A stretch of DNA of 64,000 bases from Achromobacter spanius (GCF_002812705.1 NZ_CP025030.1:1178001-1242000), one strand, 5' to 3'. Shown: positions 44,429-55,406, numbered from the stretch's first letter. A program made the numbers and translations. The notes: generated from the sequence alone by a model not told the origin.

Positions 44429-44809
44429 ATGCCCTCGTCAACCTGGACCATCTCTGAACTCGCCCGCGAGTTCGACGTTACGCCCCGCACGATCCGCTTC
44501 TACGAAGACCAGGGAATCGTCAGCCCGGCGCGCGAGGGACGCAACCGCATCTTCGGCCCGCGCGACCGCACGCGCCTGAAGCTGGCGCTGCGCGGCAAGC
44601 GCCTGGGGCTGCAACTGTCTGAAATCCTGACGCTGATCGATATGTACGACAGCCCAGGCGACACCGAGGTGCAACTGCGCCAGTACCTGAGCGTACTGGA
44701 ACAGCATCGCGCCACGCTGGAACAACAGCGCCGCGACATCGAAGACACCCTGCAAGAAATCGAGCAGCAGGAACGCGAGTGCCGCGTGCTGCTCGCGAAA
44801 AAGCCTTAA
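44429..44809 (+). CDS. liuR: MerR-family regulator of leucine/isovalerate catabolism, LiuR type
   Basis: 126 residues. The MerR helix-turn-helix is TISELAREFDVTPRTIRFYE, followed by the wing GRNRIFGPRDRTRLKL. A C-terminal coiled-coil dimerisation helix (residues ~85-120, rich in EQQRRDIEDTLQEIEQQE) lacks metal-binding cysteines apart from one near the end. LiuR proteins control liu operons in beta- and gamma-proteobacteria. Here the liu genes lie 1.5 kb downstream and identical palindromes precede both liuR and liuA, so the assignment is well supported. Confidence 0.88.
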   Translation: MPSSTWTISELAREFDVTPRTIRFYEDQGIVSPAREGRNRIFGPRDRTRLKLALRGKRLGLQLSEILTLIDMYDSPGDTEVQLRQYLSVLEQHRATLEQQRRDIEDTLQEIEQQERECRVLLAKKP

Positions 44810-45035
44810 AGGGCAGGGCCGGCGGACCAGACGGTTCCGCCCAAAAATAAGATTTATCCAATATCTTTGCTCCCCACGGGAAGGCAAGATCGGCGATCGC
44901 CATACCCGGCGCGTCGCGCTTGCGATTGCCCGGAGCAAGTCGTGCCCGTTGCCTGCACCTGTCCTGTTTCCCAAGCGGTGTTCGGTGGCTGCGCGCGCGA
45001 CAGTCATGGCGGTGTCTTTGGCAACAGGATTCCTC

Positions 45036-46127
45036 ATGCACAAGAGTCGTCGTCACCCCATTCTTGACCGCCAACCCCAGCTACGCGCCGCGGCGGACGC
45101 CGCCGGTTTCGAATGCCTGGACACCGATTGGCGCGGTTTGTCGGCGATGTATCGCTTTCAATGCCAAGAAGGGCATCTATTCCAACGCACGCTGCAAACC
45201 TTTGGCCGCGCGCTCGAAGTCAAATGCCCGCTGTGCGCCGCGGCGTCGAATTTCGGACGCTTGCGCGAGCTGTCGCGACAGCATGGCGTGACTTGCCTGG
45301 AACCGCACTGGCTGGGATGGGACGTGCCGCACCGCTTCCAGTGCGACGCCGGGCACGCCTGGAACCGCAAGGGCAACAAGGCGCTGCAACGGATAGGCTG
45401 CGCCGTCTGCGGCCGCGACGCGGGCTACCGGCGCAGGCGCGACGATCTTCTGCAGCGCATCCATCAAACGGCGGCCTTGCGGGGCGGGCAATGCCTGGAC
45501 ACCTCGAGCCCCCGTGGGCAACGAACATTCCTGTTTCGCTGCGGCGCGGGCCATGAATGGGAAGCGGCCGGCGTCGACGTGTTGCGGCGCACCTGGTGCC
45601 CGGAATGCGCGCGGCTGCGCAAAGTCGAAGGCTATCGGCATCCCGACGGCCTGGAGCGCTTGCAGCGCAAGGCGGCCGAACGCGGCGGCGCATGTCTGGC
45701 GGACGCCTATGGCGGGCTTGGGGTGCGCTACCGCTTTCGTTGCGCCGAAGGCCACGAATGGCTTACTACCGGCGGCAAGGTCATGCTGGGCAGTTGGTGC
45801 GGCGTGTGCGCCAATCTGAACAAGCGCCTGGGCATCGAAGCGGCGCATCAGGCGGCGCGAGAGCGGGGCGGTGAGTGCCTGACGTCCGTCTACCAGAACA
45901 CCACCAAGAAAATGCACTGGCTGTGCCACCGTGGGCACGATTGGCACGCGCCATTCGCATCAATCAGGGCCGGCCACTGGTGCGCGCAGTGCGCACACAT
46001 GGCGCGGATCACCAATCCCAAGTCCCTGGCGGTCATGCGGTATCGGGTGATGGACTTGCCTGTGGACGACCGAGGCGTGCCACACAAACCCCGCAGGCGC
46101 GCGACTCAGCCAGCCGTCAAAACATAA
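45036..46127 (+). CDS. Five-repeat zinc-ribbon protein of unknown function
   Basis: 363 residues from ATG 45036 with AGGA six nt upstream. Five repeats each contain C-x3-H then a C-x2-C pair: C43/H47/C64/C67, C103/H107/C122/C125, C169/H173/C188/C191, C236/H240/C255/C258, C297/H301/C316/C319. In repeats 2-5 the spacing is exactly C-x3-H-x14-C-x2-C. Each repeat also has FxCxxGHxW, an upstream CL dipeptide (C27, C87, C153, C220, C281) and mostly WC before the last pair. The repeat period is 60-67 residues. The pattern resembles treble-clef zinc-ribbon repeats (the DUF4379 kind). Nucleic-acid or protein binding is inference. It lies between liuR and liuA with no LiuR-like box of its own. Confidence 0.85.
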   Translation: MHKSRRHPILDRQPQLRAAADAAGFECLDTDWRGLSAMYRFQCQEGHLFQRTLQTFGRALEVKCPLCAAASNFGRLRELSRQHGVTCLEPHWLGWDVPHRFQCDAGHAWNRKGNKALQRIGCAVCGRDAGYRRRRDDLLQRIHQTAALRGGQCLDTSSPRGQRTFLFRCGAGHEWEAAGVDVLRRTWCPECARLRKVEGYRHPDGLERLQRKAAERGGACLADAYGGLGVRYRFRCAEGHEWLTTGGKVMLGSWCGVCANLNKRLGIEAAHQAARERGGECLTSVYQNTTKKMHWLCHRGHDWHAPFASIRAGHWCAQCAHMARITNPKSLAVMRYRVMDLPVDDRGVPHKPRRRATQPAVKT

Positions 46128-46179
46128 GCAGATCTTCTTGCCGGGGAATTTTCATTCCCTAGGGATAACCCGACTCCAA

Positions 46180-46195
46180 TTTACGTTTACGTAAA
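46180..46195 (+). promoter_or_regulatory. LiuR-like box 3 (liuA promoter)
   Basis: TTTACGTTTACGTAAA, 127 bp before liuA. Identical over 16 bp to the box before liuR. An extra CGTAA follows directly, extending the ACGTAA phasing. Confidence 0.75.
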
Positions 46196-46322
46196 CGTAA
46201 TATTTGCGGTGCATCATTGCGTAGCGGTGCGTGATCGGCGCATGATGAGCCACACGACGGCGGCGCGGCGCCGGCTACAGGCGCCCATAAGAATGTAAGT
46301 ACCCACTATCACGGAGACATCG

Positions 46323-47501
46323 ATGAACCTTCCCGGCCTGAACTTCGACCTGGGCGAAGACCTGGACATGCTGCGCGACGCCGTGCGCAATTTCGCACAA
46401 GCCGAGATCGCGCCGCGCGCGGCCGAGGTAGACCGCAGCGACCAGTTCCCCATGGATCTCTGGCGCAAATTCGGTGAACTCGGTGTGCTGGGCATGACGG
46501 CCGACGAGGAATACGGCGGCGCCAACATGGGCTATCTGGCCCATATGGTGGTGATGGAAGAAATCTCGCGCGCCAGCGCGTCGGTGGGCCTGTCGTATGG
46601 CGCGCATTCCAACCTGTGCGTGAACCAGATCAACCGCAACGGCACGGCGGCGCAAAAAGCCAAATACCTGCCCAAGCTCATTTCCGGCGAACACGTGGGC
46701 GCGCTGGCCATGAGCGAACCGGGCGCCGGCTCGGACGTGGTCAGCATGAAGCTGCGCGCCGACAAGAAGGGCGACCGCTACGTGCTGAACGGCACCAAGA
46801 TGTGGATCACCAACGGCCCGGACGCCGACACGCTGGTGGTCTACGCCAAGACCGACCCCGAAGCGCACCAACGCGGCATCACCGCGTTCCTGGTCGAAAA
46901 GGGCTACAAGGGTTTCTCGGTGGCGCAAAAGCTCGACAAGCTGGGCATGCGCGGCAGCCACACGGGCGAACTCGTGTTCCAGGACTGCGAAATTCCCGAA
47001 GAAAACGTCCTGGGCCAGGTCAACGGCGGCGTCAAGGTGCTGATGAGCGGCCTGGATTACGAACGCGCCGTGCTGTCCGGCGGCCCGCTGGGCATCATGC
47101 AGGCCGTGATGGACGTGGTGGTGCCCTACATCCACGACCGCAAGCAGTTTGGCCAGGCCATCGGCGAATTCCAACTGATCCAGGGCAAGGTGGCCGACCT
47201 GTACACCACCCTGCAAGCCAGCCGCGCGTTTTGCTACCAGGTGGGCAAGAACCTGGACAAGCTGGGCGCCGAACACGTGCGCCAGGTGCGCAAGGACTGC
47301 GCCGCGCTGATCCTGTACACGGCCGAGAAAGCCACCTGGATGGCAGGCGAGGGCGTGCAGATCCTGGGCGGCAACGGCTACATCAATGAATACCCGGTGG
47401 GCCGCCTGTGGCGCGACGCCAAGCTGTACGAGATCGGCGCCGGCACCAGCGAAATCCGCCGCATGCTGATCGGCCGCGAGCTCTTCAACGAAACCGCCTG
47501 A
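46323..47501 (+). CDS. liuA: Isovaleryl-CoA dehydrogenase
   Basis: 392 residues of the acyl-CoA dehydrogenase family. [16 protein letters not shown] and [18 protein letters not shown] are FAD/substrate contacts. [19 protein letters not shown] contains the region of the IVD-specific catalytic glutamate. The C-terminus has [20 protein letters not shown] and [17 protein letters not shown]. Oxidises isovaleryl-CoA to 3-methylcrotonyl-CoA in leucine breakdown. GGAG ten nt before the ATG. First gene of the liu operon and preceded by a LiuR-like box. Confidence 0.95.
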   Translation: MNLPGLNFDLGEDLDMLRDAVRNFAQAEIAPRAAEVDRSDQFPMDLWRKFGELGVLGMTADEEYGGANMGYLAHMVVMEEISRASASVGLSYGAHSNLCVNQINRNGTAAQKAKYLPKLISGEHVGALAMSEPGAGSDVVSMKLRADKKGDRYVLNGTKMWITNGPDADTLVVYAKTDPEAHQRGITAFLVEKGYKGFSVAQKLDKLGMRGSHTGELVFQDCEIPEENVLGQVNGGVKVLMSGLDYERAVLSGGPLGIMQAVMDVVVPYIHDRKQFGQAIGEFQLIQGKVADLYTTLQASRAFCYQVGKNLDKLGAEHVRQVRKDCAALILYTAEKATWMAGEGVQILGGNGYINEYPVGRLWRDAKLYEIGAGTSEIRRMLIGRELFNETA

Positions 47502-47523
47502 TCCTCAGGCCGAGCGCCCCGCC

Positions 47524-49461
47524 ATGATCCGCATGTCCGACGTCCAGCACATCGAGCAGGCCCCCGCCCCGGGGCCGTCTCCGCTGGACGTGGCGCGGCT
47601 GATCCTGGCCGGGTTTGACCGCCACTACGCCCTGTTTCGCTACAGCGCGCAGCGGGCCAAGGCACTATTCGAATCGGGCGACTGGCACGGCATCCAGCAC
47701 CTGTCGCGCGAACGCATCGAGTACTACGACATGCGCGTGCGCGAATGCGCCACGCAGTTGGAAAGCGTGCTGCGCGGGCGGCCGGAAGGCGCGCTGGACG
47801 ACATCCCCAGCCACACCGGCAACGGCAGCGGCAGCGGAAATGGCAACGGCAAGGGCGCGGCCGTACCCGCCCTGACCGACGCCCAGACCGCCTACTGGCA
47901 ACAGATCAAACAGGAATTCGTGGGCCTGCTGGGCGCACACAAGCAGCCCGAATGCGCCGAGACCTTCTTCAATTCGGTCACGTGCCGGCTGCTGCACCGC
48001 GACTATTTCCACAACGATTTCCTCTTCGTGCGGCCCGCCGTTGCCACCGACTATCTGGACAGCAGCATGCCGTCATACCGGGTGTATTACCCGGCAACAG
48101 ACGGCCTGGAAAAAAGCCTGATCCGCATGGTGGCCGACTTCGGCCTGGCGCTGCCCTTTGAAGACCTGCCGCGCGATACCCGCATGCTGGCGCGCGCGGC
48201 GGTTACTCAGTTGCGCACGCTGCTGCCGCGCCACGTGGGCCGGCGCATCGCCAGCGACTGCCAGGTCCACGCGCTGGGCTCGCTGTTCTTTCGCAACAAG
48301 GGCGCCTACATCGTCGGCCGCCTGATCAACCAGACCACCGTCTACCCCTTCGCCGTGGCGCTCACGCGCAACCCGGCCGGGCAGGTGACGCTGGACGCGC
48401 TGTTGCTGGGCGCTGACGACCTGAGCACGCTGTTCAGCTTCACGCGCGCGTATTTCCTGGTGGACATGGAAACGCCCGCCGCCGTCGTCAACTTCCTGGC
48501 AACGCTGCTGCCCCGCAAGCCCAAGGCCGAGCTCTACACCATGATCGGCCTGCAAAAGCAGGGCAAGACGCTGTTCTACCGCGACTTCCTGCATCACCTG
48601 GCCCATTCGCGCGACGCCTTCGACATCGCGCCCGGCATCAAGGGCATGGTGATGTGCGTATTCACGCTGCCGTCCTACCCCTACGTGTTCAAGCTCATCA
48701 AGGACCGCATCGACAAAGACGGCATGGACCACGCCACCGTGCGGCGCAAGTACCAGATGGTGAAGCTGCACGATCGCGTGGGCCGCATGGCGGACACCTG
48801 GGAATATTCACAGGTGGCGCTGCCGCGCAGCCGCTTCGCCCCCGCCTTGCTGGACGAACTACGCCGCCTGGTGCCCAGCCTGATCGAAGAAACCAGTGAC
48901 ACCGTCGTCATCCGCCACGTCTACATCGAACGGCGGATGACGCCGTTGAACATCTATCTGCGCCAGGCCTCCGACGCCTTGCTGGACCCCGCCGTGCGCG
49001 AATACGGTGACGCCATCCGCCAGCTTGCCGCCGCCAACATCTTCCCCGGCGACATGCTTTACAAGAACTTCGGCGTCACGCGCCTGGGCCGCGTCGTCTT
49101 TTATGACTACGACGAAATCCAGCGCATGACCGAAATGAATTTCCGGCGCATCCCGCCGGCCCCGAACGAAGAAGCGGAAATGGCCTCCGAACCCTGGTAC
49201 GCCATCGGACCGAACGACGTATTTCCCGAAGAATTCGGCCGCTTTCTGCTAGGCGACCCGCGCGTGCGCGGCGCCTTCATGCGTCACCATGCCGACTTGC
49301 TGGAACCGGACTGGTGGCAGGCCTGCCGCGCCCACGTGGCGCAGGGCCGGATTGAAGAATTTTTCCCTTACGATACAGACAGACGCCTGCGTCCGGCCCG
49401 CCTTCCTGGCGACCGCGCAGTGCCGACACCCAGACGCTGTCCCGACCCTCACAGGAGTTAG
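47524..49461 (+). CDS. aceK: Isocitrate dehydrogenase kinase/phosphatase
   Basis: 645 residues. The nucleotide-binding segment is IGLQKQGKTLFYRDFLHHLA, and PGIKGMVMCVFTLPSYPYVF and NFGVTRLGRVVFYDYDEI are conserved AceK blocks. A Gly/Ser/Asn-rich insertion (about residues 97-116) is not conserved. AceK reversibly phosphorylates isocitrate dehydrogenase and so opens the glyoxylate shunt. It is 22 bp after liuA and 2 bp before the thiolase gene rather than with aceBA. Leucine catabolism yields acetyl-CoA, which explains a shunt switch in this operon. An ATG at 47533 is an alternative start. Confidence 0.95.
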   Translation: MIRMSDVQHIEQAPAPGPSPLDVARLILAGFDRHYALFRYSAQRAKALFESGDWHGIQHLSRERIEYYDMRVRECATQLESVLRGRPEGALDDIPSHTGNGSGSGNGNGKGAAVPALTDAQTAYWQQIKQEFVGLLGAHKQPECAETFFNSVTCRLLHRDYFHNDFLFVRPAVATDYLDSSMPSYRVYYPATDGLEKSLIRMVADFGLALPFEDLPRDTRMLARAAVTQLRTLLPRHVGRRIASDCQVHALGSLFFRNKGAYIVGRLINQTTVYPFAVALTRNPAGQVTLDALLLGADDLSTLFSFTRAYFLVDMETPAAVVNFLATLLPRKPKAELYTMIGLQKQGKTLFYRDFLHHLAHSRDAFDIAPGIKGMVMCVFTLPSYPYVFKLIKDRIDKDGMDHATVRRKYQMVKLHDRVGRMADTWEYSQVALPRSRFAPALLDELRRLVPSLIEETSDTVVIRHVYIERRMTPLNIYLRQASDALLDPAVREYGDAIRQLAAANIFPGDMLYKNFGVTRLGRVVFYDYDEIQRMTEMNFRRIPPAPNEEAEMASEPWYAIGPNDVFPEEFGRFLLGDPRVRGAFMRHHADLLEPDWWQACRAHVAQGRIEEFFPYDTDRRLRPARLPGDRAVPTPRRCPDPHRS

Positions 49462-49463
49462 TC

Positions 49464-50645
49464 ATGTCAGATCCCATCGTTATCGTTTCCATCGCCCGCA
49501 CGCCCATGGGCGGCATGCTTGGCAGCCTGTCCGGCCTGGCCGCGCATGAGCTGGGCTCGGTGGCCATCAAGGCCGCTATCGAACGCGCCGGCATCAAGCC
49601 GGAACAAGTCGACGAAGTCATCATGGGCAACGTGCTGCAAGCCGGCCAGGGCCAAGCCCCCGCACGCCAGGCCGCGCTTGGCGCCGGCCTGCCTTTGGGC
49701 GTGGCTTGCACCACGATCCACAAGGTGTGCGGTTCGGGCCTGAAGGCTGCCATGTTCGGCCACGACCTGCTGGCGGCCGGCAGCGCCGAAGTGGTGGTGG
49801 CCGGTGGCCAGGAAAGCATGAGCAACGCGCCGTACCTGCTGTTGAAGGCGCGCCAGGGCTACCGCTTCGGCCACAACACCGTGTATGACCACATGGCGCT
49901 GGACGGCCTGGAAGATGCCTACGACAAGGGCAAGGCCATGGGCGTGTTCGCCGAAGACTGCGCCGCCAAATATGAATTCACGCGCGAGCAGCAGGACGAG
50001 TTCTCGCTGGAATCGTTGCGCCGCGCCCGCGCCGCCACGGAAGACGGCAGTTTCAAGTGGGAAATCGCCCCCGTGACCGTTGCCGGCCGCAAGGGCGACA
50101 CCGTGATCGACACCGACGAAGCCCCCACCAAGGCCATGCCGGAAAAGATCCCGACCCTCAAGCCCGCTTTCAAGAAGGACGGCACCATCACCGCCGCGAA
50201 CTCGTCGTCGATCTCCGACGGCGCCGCCGCCATGGTGTTGATGCGCGCGTCCACCGCCGAGAAACTTGGCGTGAAGCCGCTGGCCCGCATCGTGGCCCAC
50301 AGCCAGCACTCGCAAGAGCCGGGCTGGTTCACCACCGCCCCCGTCGGCGCGCTGAAGAACCTGTTCGCCAAGACCGGCTGGAAGGCCGAGGACGTGGACC
50401 TGTACGAAATCAACGAAGCCTTCGCGGTGGTCACCATGGCCGCCATGACCGACTTCAAGCTGCCGCATGACAAGGTCAACGTCCATGGCGGCGCCACCGC
50501 CCTGGGCCACCCCATCGGCGCGTCGGGCGCCCGCCTGATGGCCACGCTGGTCGGCGCGCTGCGCAAGACCGGCGGCAAGCGCGGCGTTGCCACGCTGTGC
50601 ATCGGCGGCGGCGAAGCCGTGGCAATGGCCATCGAGATGGTGTAA
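49464..50645 (+). CDS. Acetyl-CoA C-acetyltransferase (thiolase)
   Basis: 393 residues. Acyl-accepting cysteine in IHKVCGSGLKAAM (about C88). The catalytic histidine is in GGATALGHPIGASGAR and the second cysteine in LCIGGGEAVAM. All thiolase II signatures are present. It can split acetoacetyl-CoA, the end product of leucine degradation, into two acetyl-CoA. GGAGTTAGTC precedes the ATG. It is followed by a hairpin and a repeat-rich 363-bp gap before liuB. Confidence 0.95.
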   Translation: MSDPIVIVSIARTPMGGMLGSLSGLAAHELGSVAIKAAIERAGIKPEQVDEVIMGNVLQAGQGQAPARQAALGAGLPLGVACTTIHKVCGSGLKAAMFGHDLLAAGSAEVVVAGGQESMSNAPYLLLKARQGYRFGHNTVYDHMALDGLEDAYDKGKAMGVFAEDCAAKYEFTREQQDEFSLESLRRARAATEDGSFKWEIAPVTVAGRKGDTVIDTDEAPTKAMPEKIPTLKPAFKKDGTITAANSSSISDGAAAMVLMRASTAEKLGVKPLARIVAHSQHSQEPGWFTTAPVGALKNLFAKTGWKAEDVDLYEINEAFAVVTMAAMTDFKLPHDKVNVHGGATALGHPIGASGARLMATLVGALRKTGGKRGVATLCIGGGEAVAMAIEMV

Positions 50646-50651
50646 GGATTG

Positions 50652-50672
50652 GGGCGGGACAACGTCCCGCCC
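50652..50672 (+). terminator. GC-rich hairpin after the thiolase gene
   Basis: Perfect 9-bp stem GGGCGGGAC (50652-50660) / GTCCCGCCC (50664-50672) with an AAC loop, 6 nt after the stop. Only AATT follows, so it is a weak or partial terminator. The liu genes downstream may still be read through. Confidence 0.55.
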
Positions 50673-50683
50673 AATTCGCAGGG

Positions 50684-50751
50684 TGGGTGAAGCCGTGGGA
50701 TGGGTGACGCCGTAGGATGGGTGAAGCCGTAGGATGGGTGAAGCGCGAGAG
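50684..50751. repeat. 17-bp tandem repeat, about four copies
   Basis: Units at 50684, 50701, 50718 and 50735 of the form TGGGTGAAGCCGTAGGA with one or two substitutions; the last copy diverges after TGGGTGAAGC and merges into the palindromic element at 50729-50794. Confidence 0.9.
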
Positions 50752-50794
50752 ACCGATGGCAAAAACCCAACCGCCTCAACGCGCGCAACCCATC
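50729..50794 (+). repeat. 66-bp palindromic intergenic repeat, copy A
   Basis: Begins GTAGGATGGGTGAAGCGC and ends GCGCGCAACCCATC. The ends are complementary (GATGGGT/ACCCATC plus GCGC/GCGC), so each copy can fold into a long hairpin, as REP/BIME elements do. The almost identical inverted copy B is 110 bp away. Confidence 0.85.
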
Positions 50795-50904
50795 AAGCAG
50801 CATCAAATTCCTAGACAACCTAGGCCAGAAAGCGATGGCCCCCACACCCCATCATCGCTACACCCCGGTTCTTTTGATCTTCAGCCACAACTTAACGTTT
50901 GTTT

Positions 50905-50970
50905 GATGGGTTGCGCGCGTTGAAGCGTTGGGGTTCTTGCCCTGGCTCTCTCGCGCTTCACCCATCCTAC
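50905..50970 (-). repeat. 66-bp palindromic intergenic repeat, copy B (inverted)
   Basis: Reverse complement of copy A with few differences in the middle. Together A and B form a large inverted pair filling the thiolase-liuB gap. The remaining ~110 bp between them shows no gene. Confidence 0.85.
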
Positions 50971-51008
50971 GCCTTCAAATCCCCATTTCGCAGGACGGGT
51001 GGTACCCC

Positions 51009-52616
<1,608 letters not shown>

Positions 52617-52675
52617 CGCCATCGCGCTATTGCCGTGCCCGCAGTTCAAGAAGAATTACAGCCAGGATGACATTC

Positions 52676-54703
52676 ATGTTCGACACTTTGCTGATTGCCA
52701 ATCGCGGCGAAATCGCCTGCCGCGTCGCCGCCACCGCCCGCCGCATGGGCATCCGCACCGTTGCTGTGTACTCGGACGCGGACGCCAACGCGCGCCACGT
52801 GGCCGCCTGCGATCAAGCCGTGTACATCGGCGGATCGGAGCCGCGCGCCAGCTACCTGCGCGCCGACGCCATCCTGCAAGCCGCGCTGGATACCGGCGCG
52901 GGCGCCATCCACCCCGGCTACGGCTTCCTGTCTGAAAACGAAGCCTTTGCCGAAGCCGCTGAAAAGGCCGGCATTGCCTTCGTGGGCCCGCCGGCCTCCG
53001 CCATTGCCGCCATGGGCAGCAAGTCGGCCGCCAAGTCGCTGATGGATAAAGCCGGCGTGCCGCTGGTGCCCGGCTACCACGGCGACAACCAGGACCCGCA
53101 ATTCCTGAAGACCCAGGCCGACGGCATCGGCTACCCCGTGCTGATCAAGGCCAGCGCGGGCGGCGGCGGCAAGGGCATGCGCGTCGTGGAATCGTCGGGC
53201 GCGTTCCTGGACGCGCTGGCCTCGTGCCAACGTGAAGCGGCATCCAGCTTTGGCGACGACCGCGTACTGATCGAACGCTATCTGCAAAAGCCGCGCCACA
53301 TTGAAATCCAGGTGTTCGCGGACACTCAAGGCAACTGCGTCTATCTGTTCGAACGCGATTGCTCGGTGCAGCGCCGCCACCAGAAGGTCATCGAAGAAGC
53401 CCCCGCCCCCGGCATGACCGAAGAACGCCGCCGCGCCATGGGCGAAGCCGCCGTGGCCGCCGCGCGCGCCGTGGGCTACGTGGGCGCAGGCACGGTGGAG
53501 TTCATTGCCGAGCCGGACGGCCGCTTCTACTTCATGGAAATGAACACGCGCCTGCAGGTGGAACACCCGGTCACCGAAATGATCACGGGCCACGATCTGG
53601 TGGAATGGCAACTGCGCGTGGCCGCGGGCCAGCCGCTGCCGGCGCGCCAAGAAGACTTGCGCATCAACGGCCACGCCATCGAAGCCCGCATCTACGCCGA
53701 GAACCCCGACAAGGGCTTCCTGCCGTCGATCGGCACCCTGGCTTATCTGGGCCTGCCCCCGCACAGCGCGTTCACCAACGCCGACATCCGCGTGGATGGC
53801 GGCGTGCGCACCGGCGACACGATCACGCCGTTTTATGACCCCATGATCGCCAAGCTGATCGTGCACGGCGCCGACCGCGACCAGGCCCGCGCCCGCATGC
53901 TGCAAGCGCTGGCGCAAACACAGGCCGTGGGCGTGCAGACCAACGTGGCGTTCCTGGCGCGCTTGATGAAAGACAGCGCCTTTGCCGCCGCCGACCTGGA
54001 CACCGGCCTGATCGAACGCCAGCGCGCCACCCTGCTGCCCGAACCGCAAGCGGCCAACGCCGCCACGCTGGCGCTGGCCTCGGCCGCCGTGCTGGTACGA
54101 CAGGGCCTGGCGCAGCCCGGCGCGCAATCCCCGGGAAAAGGCCCCGCCGACCCCTGGGATGCGCGCGACGGCTGGCGCCTGGGCGGGCAGTACCAGCGTC
54201 ACCTGCAATGGGTGGAAAACGGCGAAGCGCGCCGCGTCACCGTGGCGCGCCAAGGCGGCGCGTGGACGCTGGACGCAGGCACCGGTGCACAGCCCTTTCT
54301 GTGGCGCTCGCACGCCAGCGCCAACCCCAACCTGGCCTACGGCCTGCGCGTCACGCTGGCCGGCCATGAGCACGCCGGCACCGTCGTGCTGCATGCCGAC
54401 CGCGCCCACGTCTTTGGCGACGACGGCGTGCACGTGCTGGAGCTGTACGACCCCCTGGCGCATGCCCAGGACACGCAGGGCGAGCACGGCGGCGGCCTGA
54501 CGGCCCCGATGCCGGGCAAGATCATCTCGATCTCGGTCAAGGCGGGCGACACCGTCGAGAAAGGGCAGCCGCTTTTGGTGATGGAAGCCATGAAGATGGA
54601 GCACACGATTTCGGCGCCAGCCGATGGCAAGGTCGAAGAAGTGTTCTATGGCGTGGGCGACCAGGTGACCGAAGGCGCGGAACTGGTGTCGATCGGGGGC
54701 TAG
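52676..54703 (+). CDS. liuD: 3-methylcrotonyl-CoA carboxylase alpha subunit (biotin carboxylase with BCCP)
   Basis: 675 residues. The biotin-carboxylase N-terminus is MFDTLLIANRGEIACRVA. The ATP-grasp glycine loop is KASAGGGGKGMR. EMNTRLQVEHPVTE is in the active site. The biotin-carrier domain carries the biotinyl-lysine in MEAMKMEHT near the C-terminus. ATP-dependent carboxylation of biotin for the LiuB subunit. ATG 52676 has AGGA eight nt upstream and is preferred over ATG 52667. The usual hydratase gene (liuC) is not next to it. Confidence 0.95.
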   Translation: MFDTLLIANRGEIACRVAATARRMGIRTVAVYSDADANARHVAACDQAVYIGGSEPRASYLRADAILQAALDTGAGAIHPGYGFLSENEAFAEAAEKAGIAFVGPPASAIAAMGSKSAAKSLMDKAGVPLVPGYHGDNQDPQFLKTQADGIGYPVLIKASAGGGGKGMRVVESSGAFLDALASCQREAASSFGDDRVLIERYLQKPRHIEIQVFADTQGNCVYLFERDCSVQRRHQKVIEEAPAPGMTEERRRAMGEAAVAAARAVGYVGAGTVEFIAEPDGRFYFMEMNTRLQVEHPVTEMITGHDLVEWQLRVAAGQPLPARQEDLRINGHAIEARIYAENPDKGFLPSIGTLAYLGLPPHSAFTNADIRVDGGVRTGDTITPFYDPMIAKLIVHGADRDQARARMLQALAQTQAVGVQTNVAFLARLMKDSAFAAADLDTGLIERQRATLLPEPQAANAATLALASAAVLVRQGLAQPGAQSPGKGPADPWDARDGWRLGGQYQRHLQWVENGEARRVTVARQGGAWTLDAGTGAQPFLWRSHASANPNLAYGLRVTLAGHEHAGTVVLHADRAHVFGDDGVHVLELYDPLAHAQDTQGEHGGGLTAPMPGKIISISVKAGDTVEKGQPLLVMEAMKMEHTISAPADGKVEEVFYGVGDQVTEGAELVSIGG

Positions 54704-54855
54704 CCCGCTGGGCATCACTGATCGGGGCATGGTCGATGTGGAACATGAACCTTGGGGCGCTGTGGATGCCGTCAGCGCGCTGAGGACCTTGCAGGGGCGC
54801 AACCCGGCAAAAGAGTAGACTGACCGCCTCTTTCCTTTGTTTGAGTTGAACATCC

Positions 54856-55230
54856 ATGTTTGTCAAAGCCTTGCGTGTCGGCCTGGGTCAATTGATCGTT
54901 CTTGGCGACGCGCTGACCCGTCCGCGCCCGCAACAACGTTCAGCACAAGGCCAGGCCACGGTCAACGCGGAAGCCGCCGCGCTGTCGCTCTATCAATTCC
55001 ACGCCTGCCCGTTCTGCGTGAAAACGCGCCGCGCCATGCATCGTTTGAACGTGCCGGTGACGCTGCACGACGCCAAGAACGACCCCCAGGCCCGTGAACA
55101 ACTGCTGGCCGGCGGCGGCAAGGTCAAGGTGCCTTGCCTGCGCATTGAAGAGGCCGGCGGCACGCGCTGGATGTATGAATCCAGCGAGATCATTGCGTAC
55201 CTGGACAAACGCTTCGCGGGCGTGGCTTGA
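54856..55230 (+). CDS. Glutaredoxin-like protein (GST N-terminal/thioredoxin fold)
   Basis: 124 residues. An N-terminal amphipathic or weakly hydrophobic segment (FVKALRVGLGQLIVLGDAL) is followed by a glutaredoxin fold with the redox motif CPFC in FHACPFCVKTRRAM. The cis-proline is in KVKVPCLRIEE and the C-terminal helix is ESSEIIAYLDKRF. Likely a membrane-associated or soluble glutathione-dependent reductase. Not obviously part of the liu operon (152-bp gap). Repeats follow it. Confidence 0.88.
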   Translation: MFVKALRVGLGQLIVLGDALTRPRPQQRSAQGQATVNAEAAALSLYQFHACPFCVKTRRAMHRLNVPVTLHDAKNDPQAREQLLAGGGKVKVPCLRIEEAGGTRWMYESSEIIAYLDKRFAGVA

Positions 55231-55254
55231 GGGTCGTGTGGGTGGGGGGGAGAT

Positions 55255-55318
55255 GATGGGTTGCGCGCGTTGAACACCACGTTCTAGCAACGAGCTTGCC
55301 GCGCTTCACCCATCCTAC
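55255..55318 (-). repeat. Palindromic intergenic repeat, copy C
   Basis: Begins GATGGGTTGCGCGCGTTGA and ends GCGCTTCACCCATCCTAC, matching copy B at both ends; the middle differs. Confidence 0.8.
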
Positions 55319-55406
55319 GAATGAAGGCGTTGCCCGTTGCGCGGATGAAGACGTTGCGCGTTGACCCATGGCGCCGGCAGCGCCCGGCTTGTTGCCGCTC
55401 TGCCCC

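Noticed and set aside
52646..54853. 735-codon open frame on the minus strand
   Set aside because: Lies opposite liuD, whose ATP-grasp and biotinyl motifs are intact; the antisense product is His/Gly/Arg-rich without domains.
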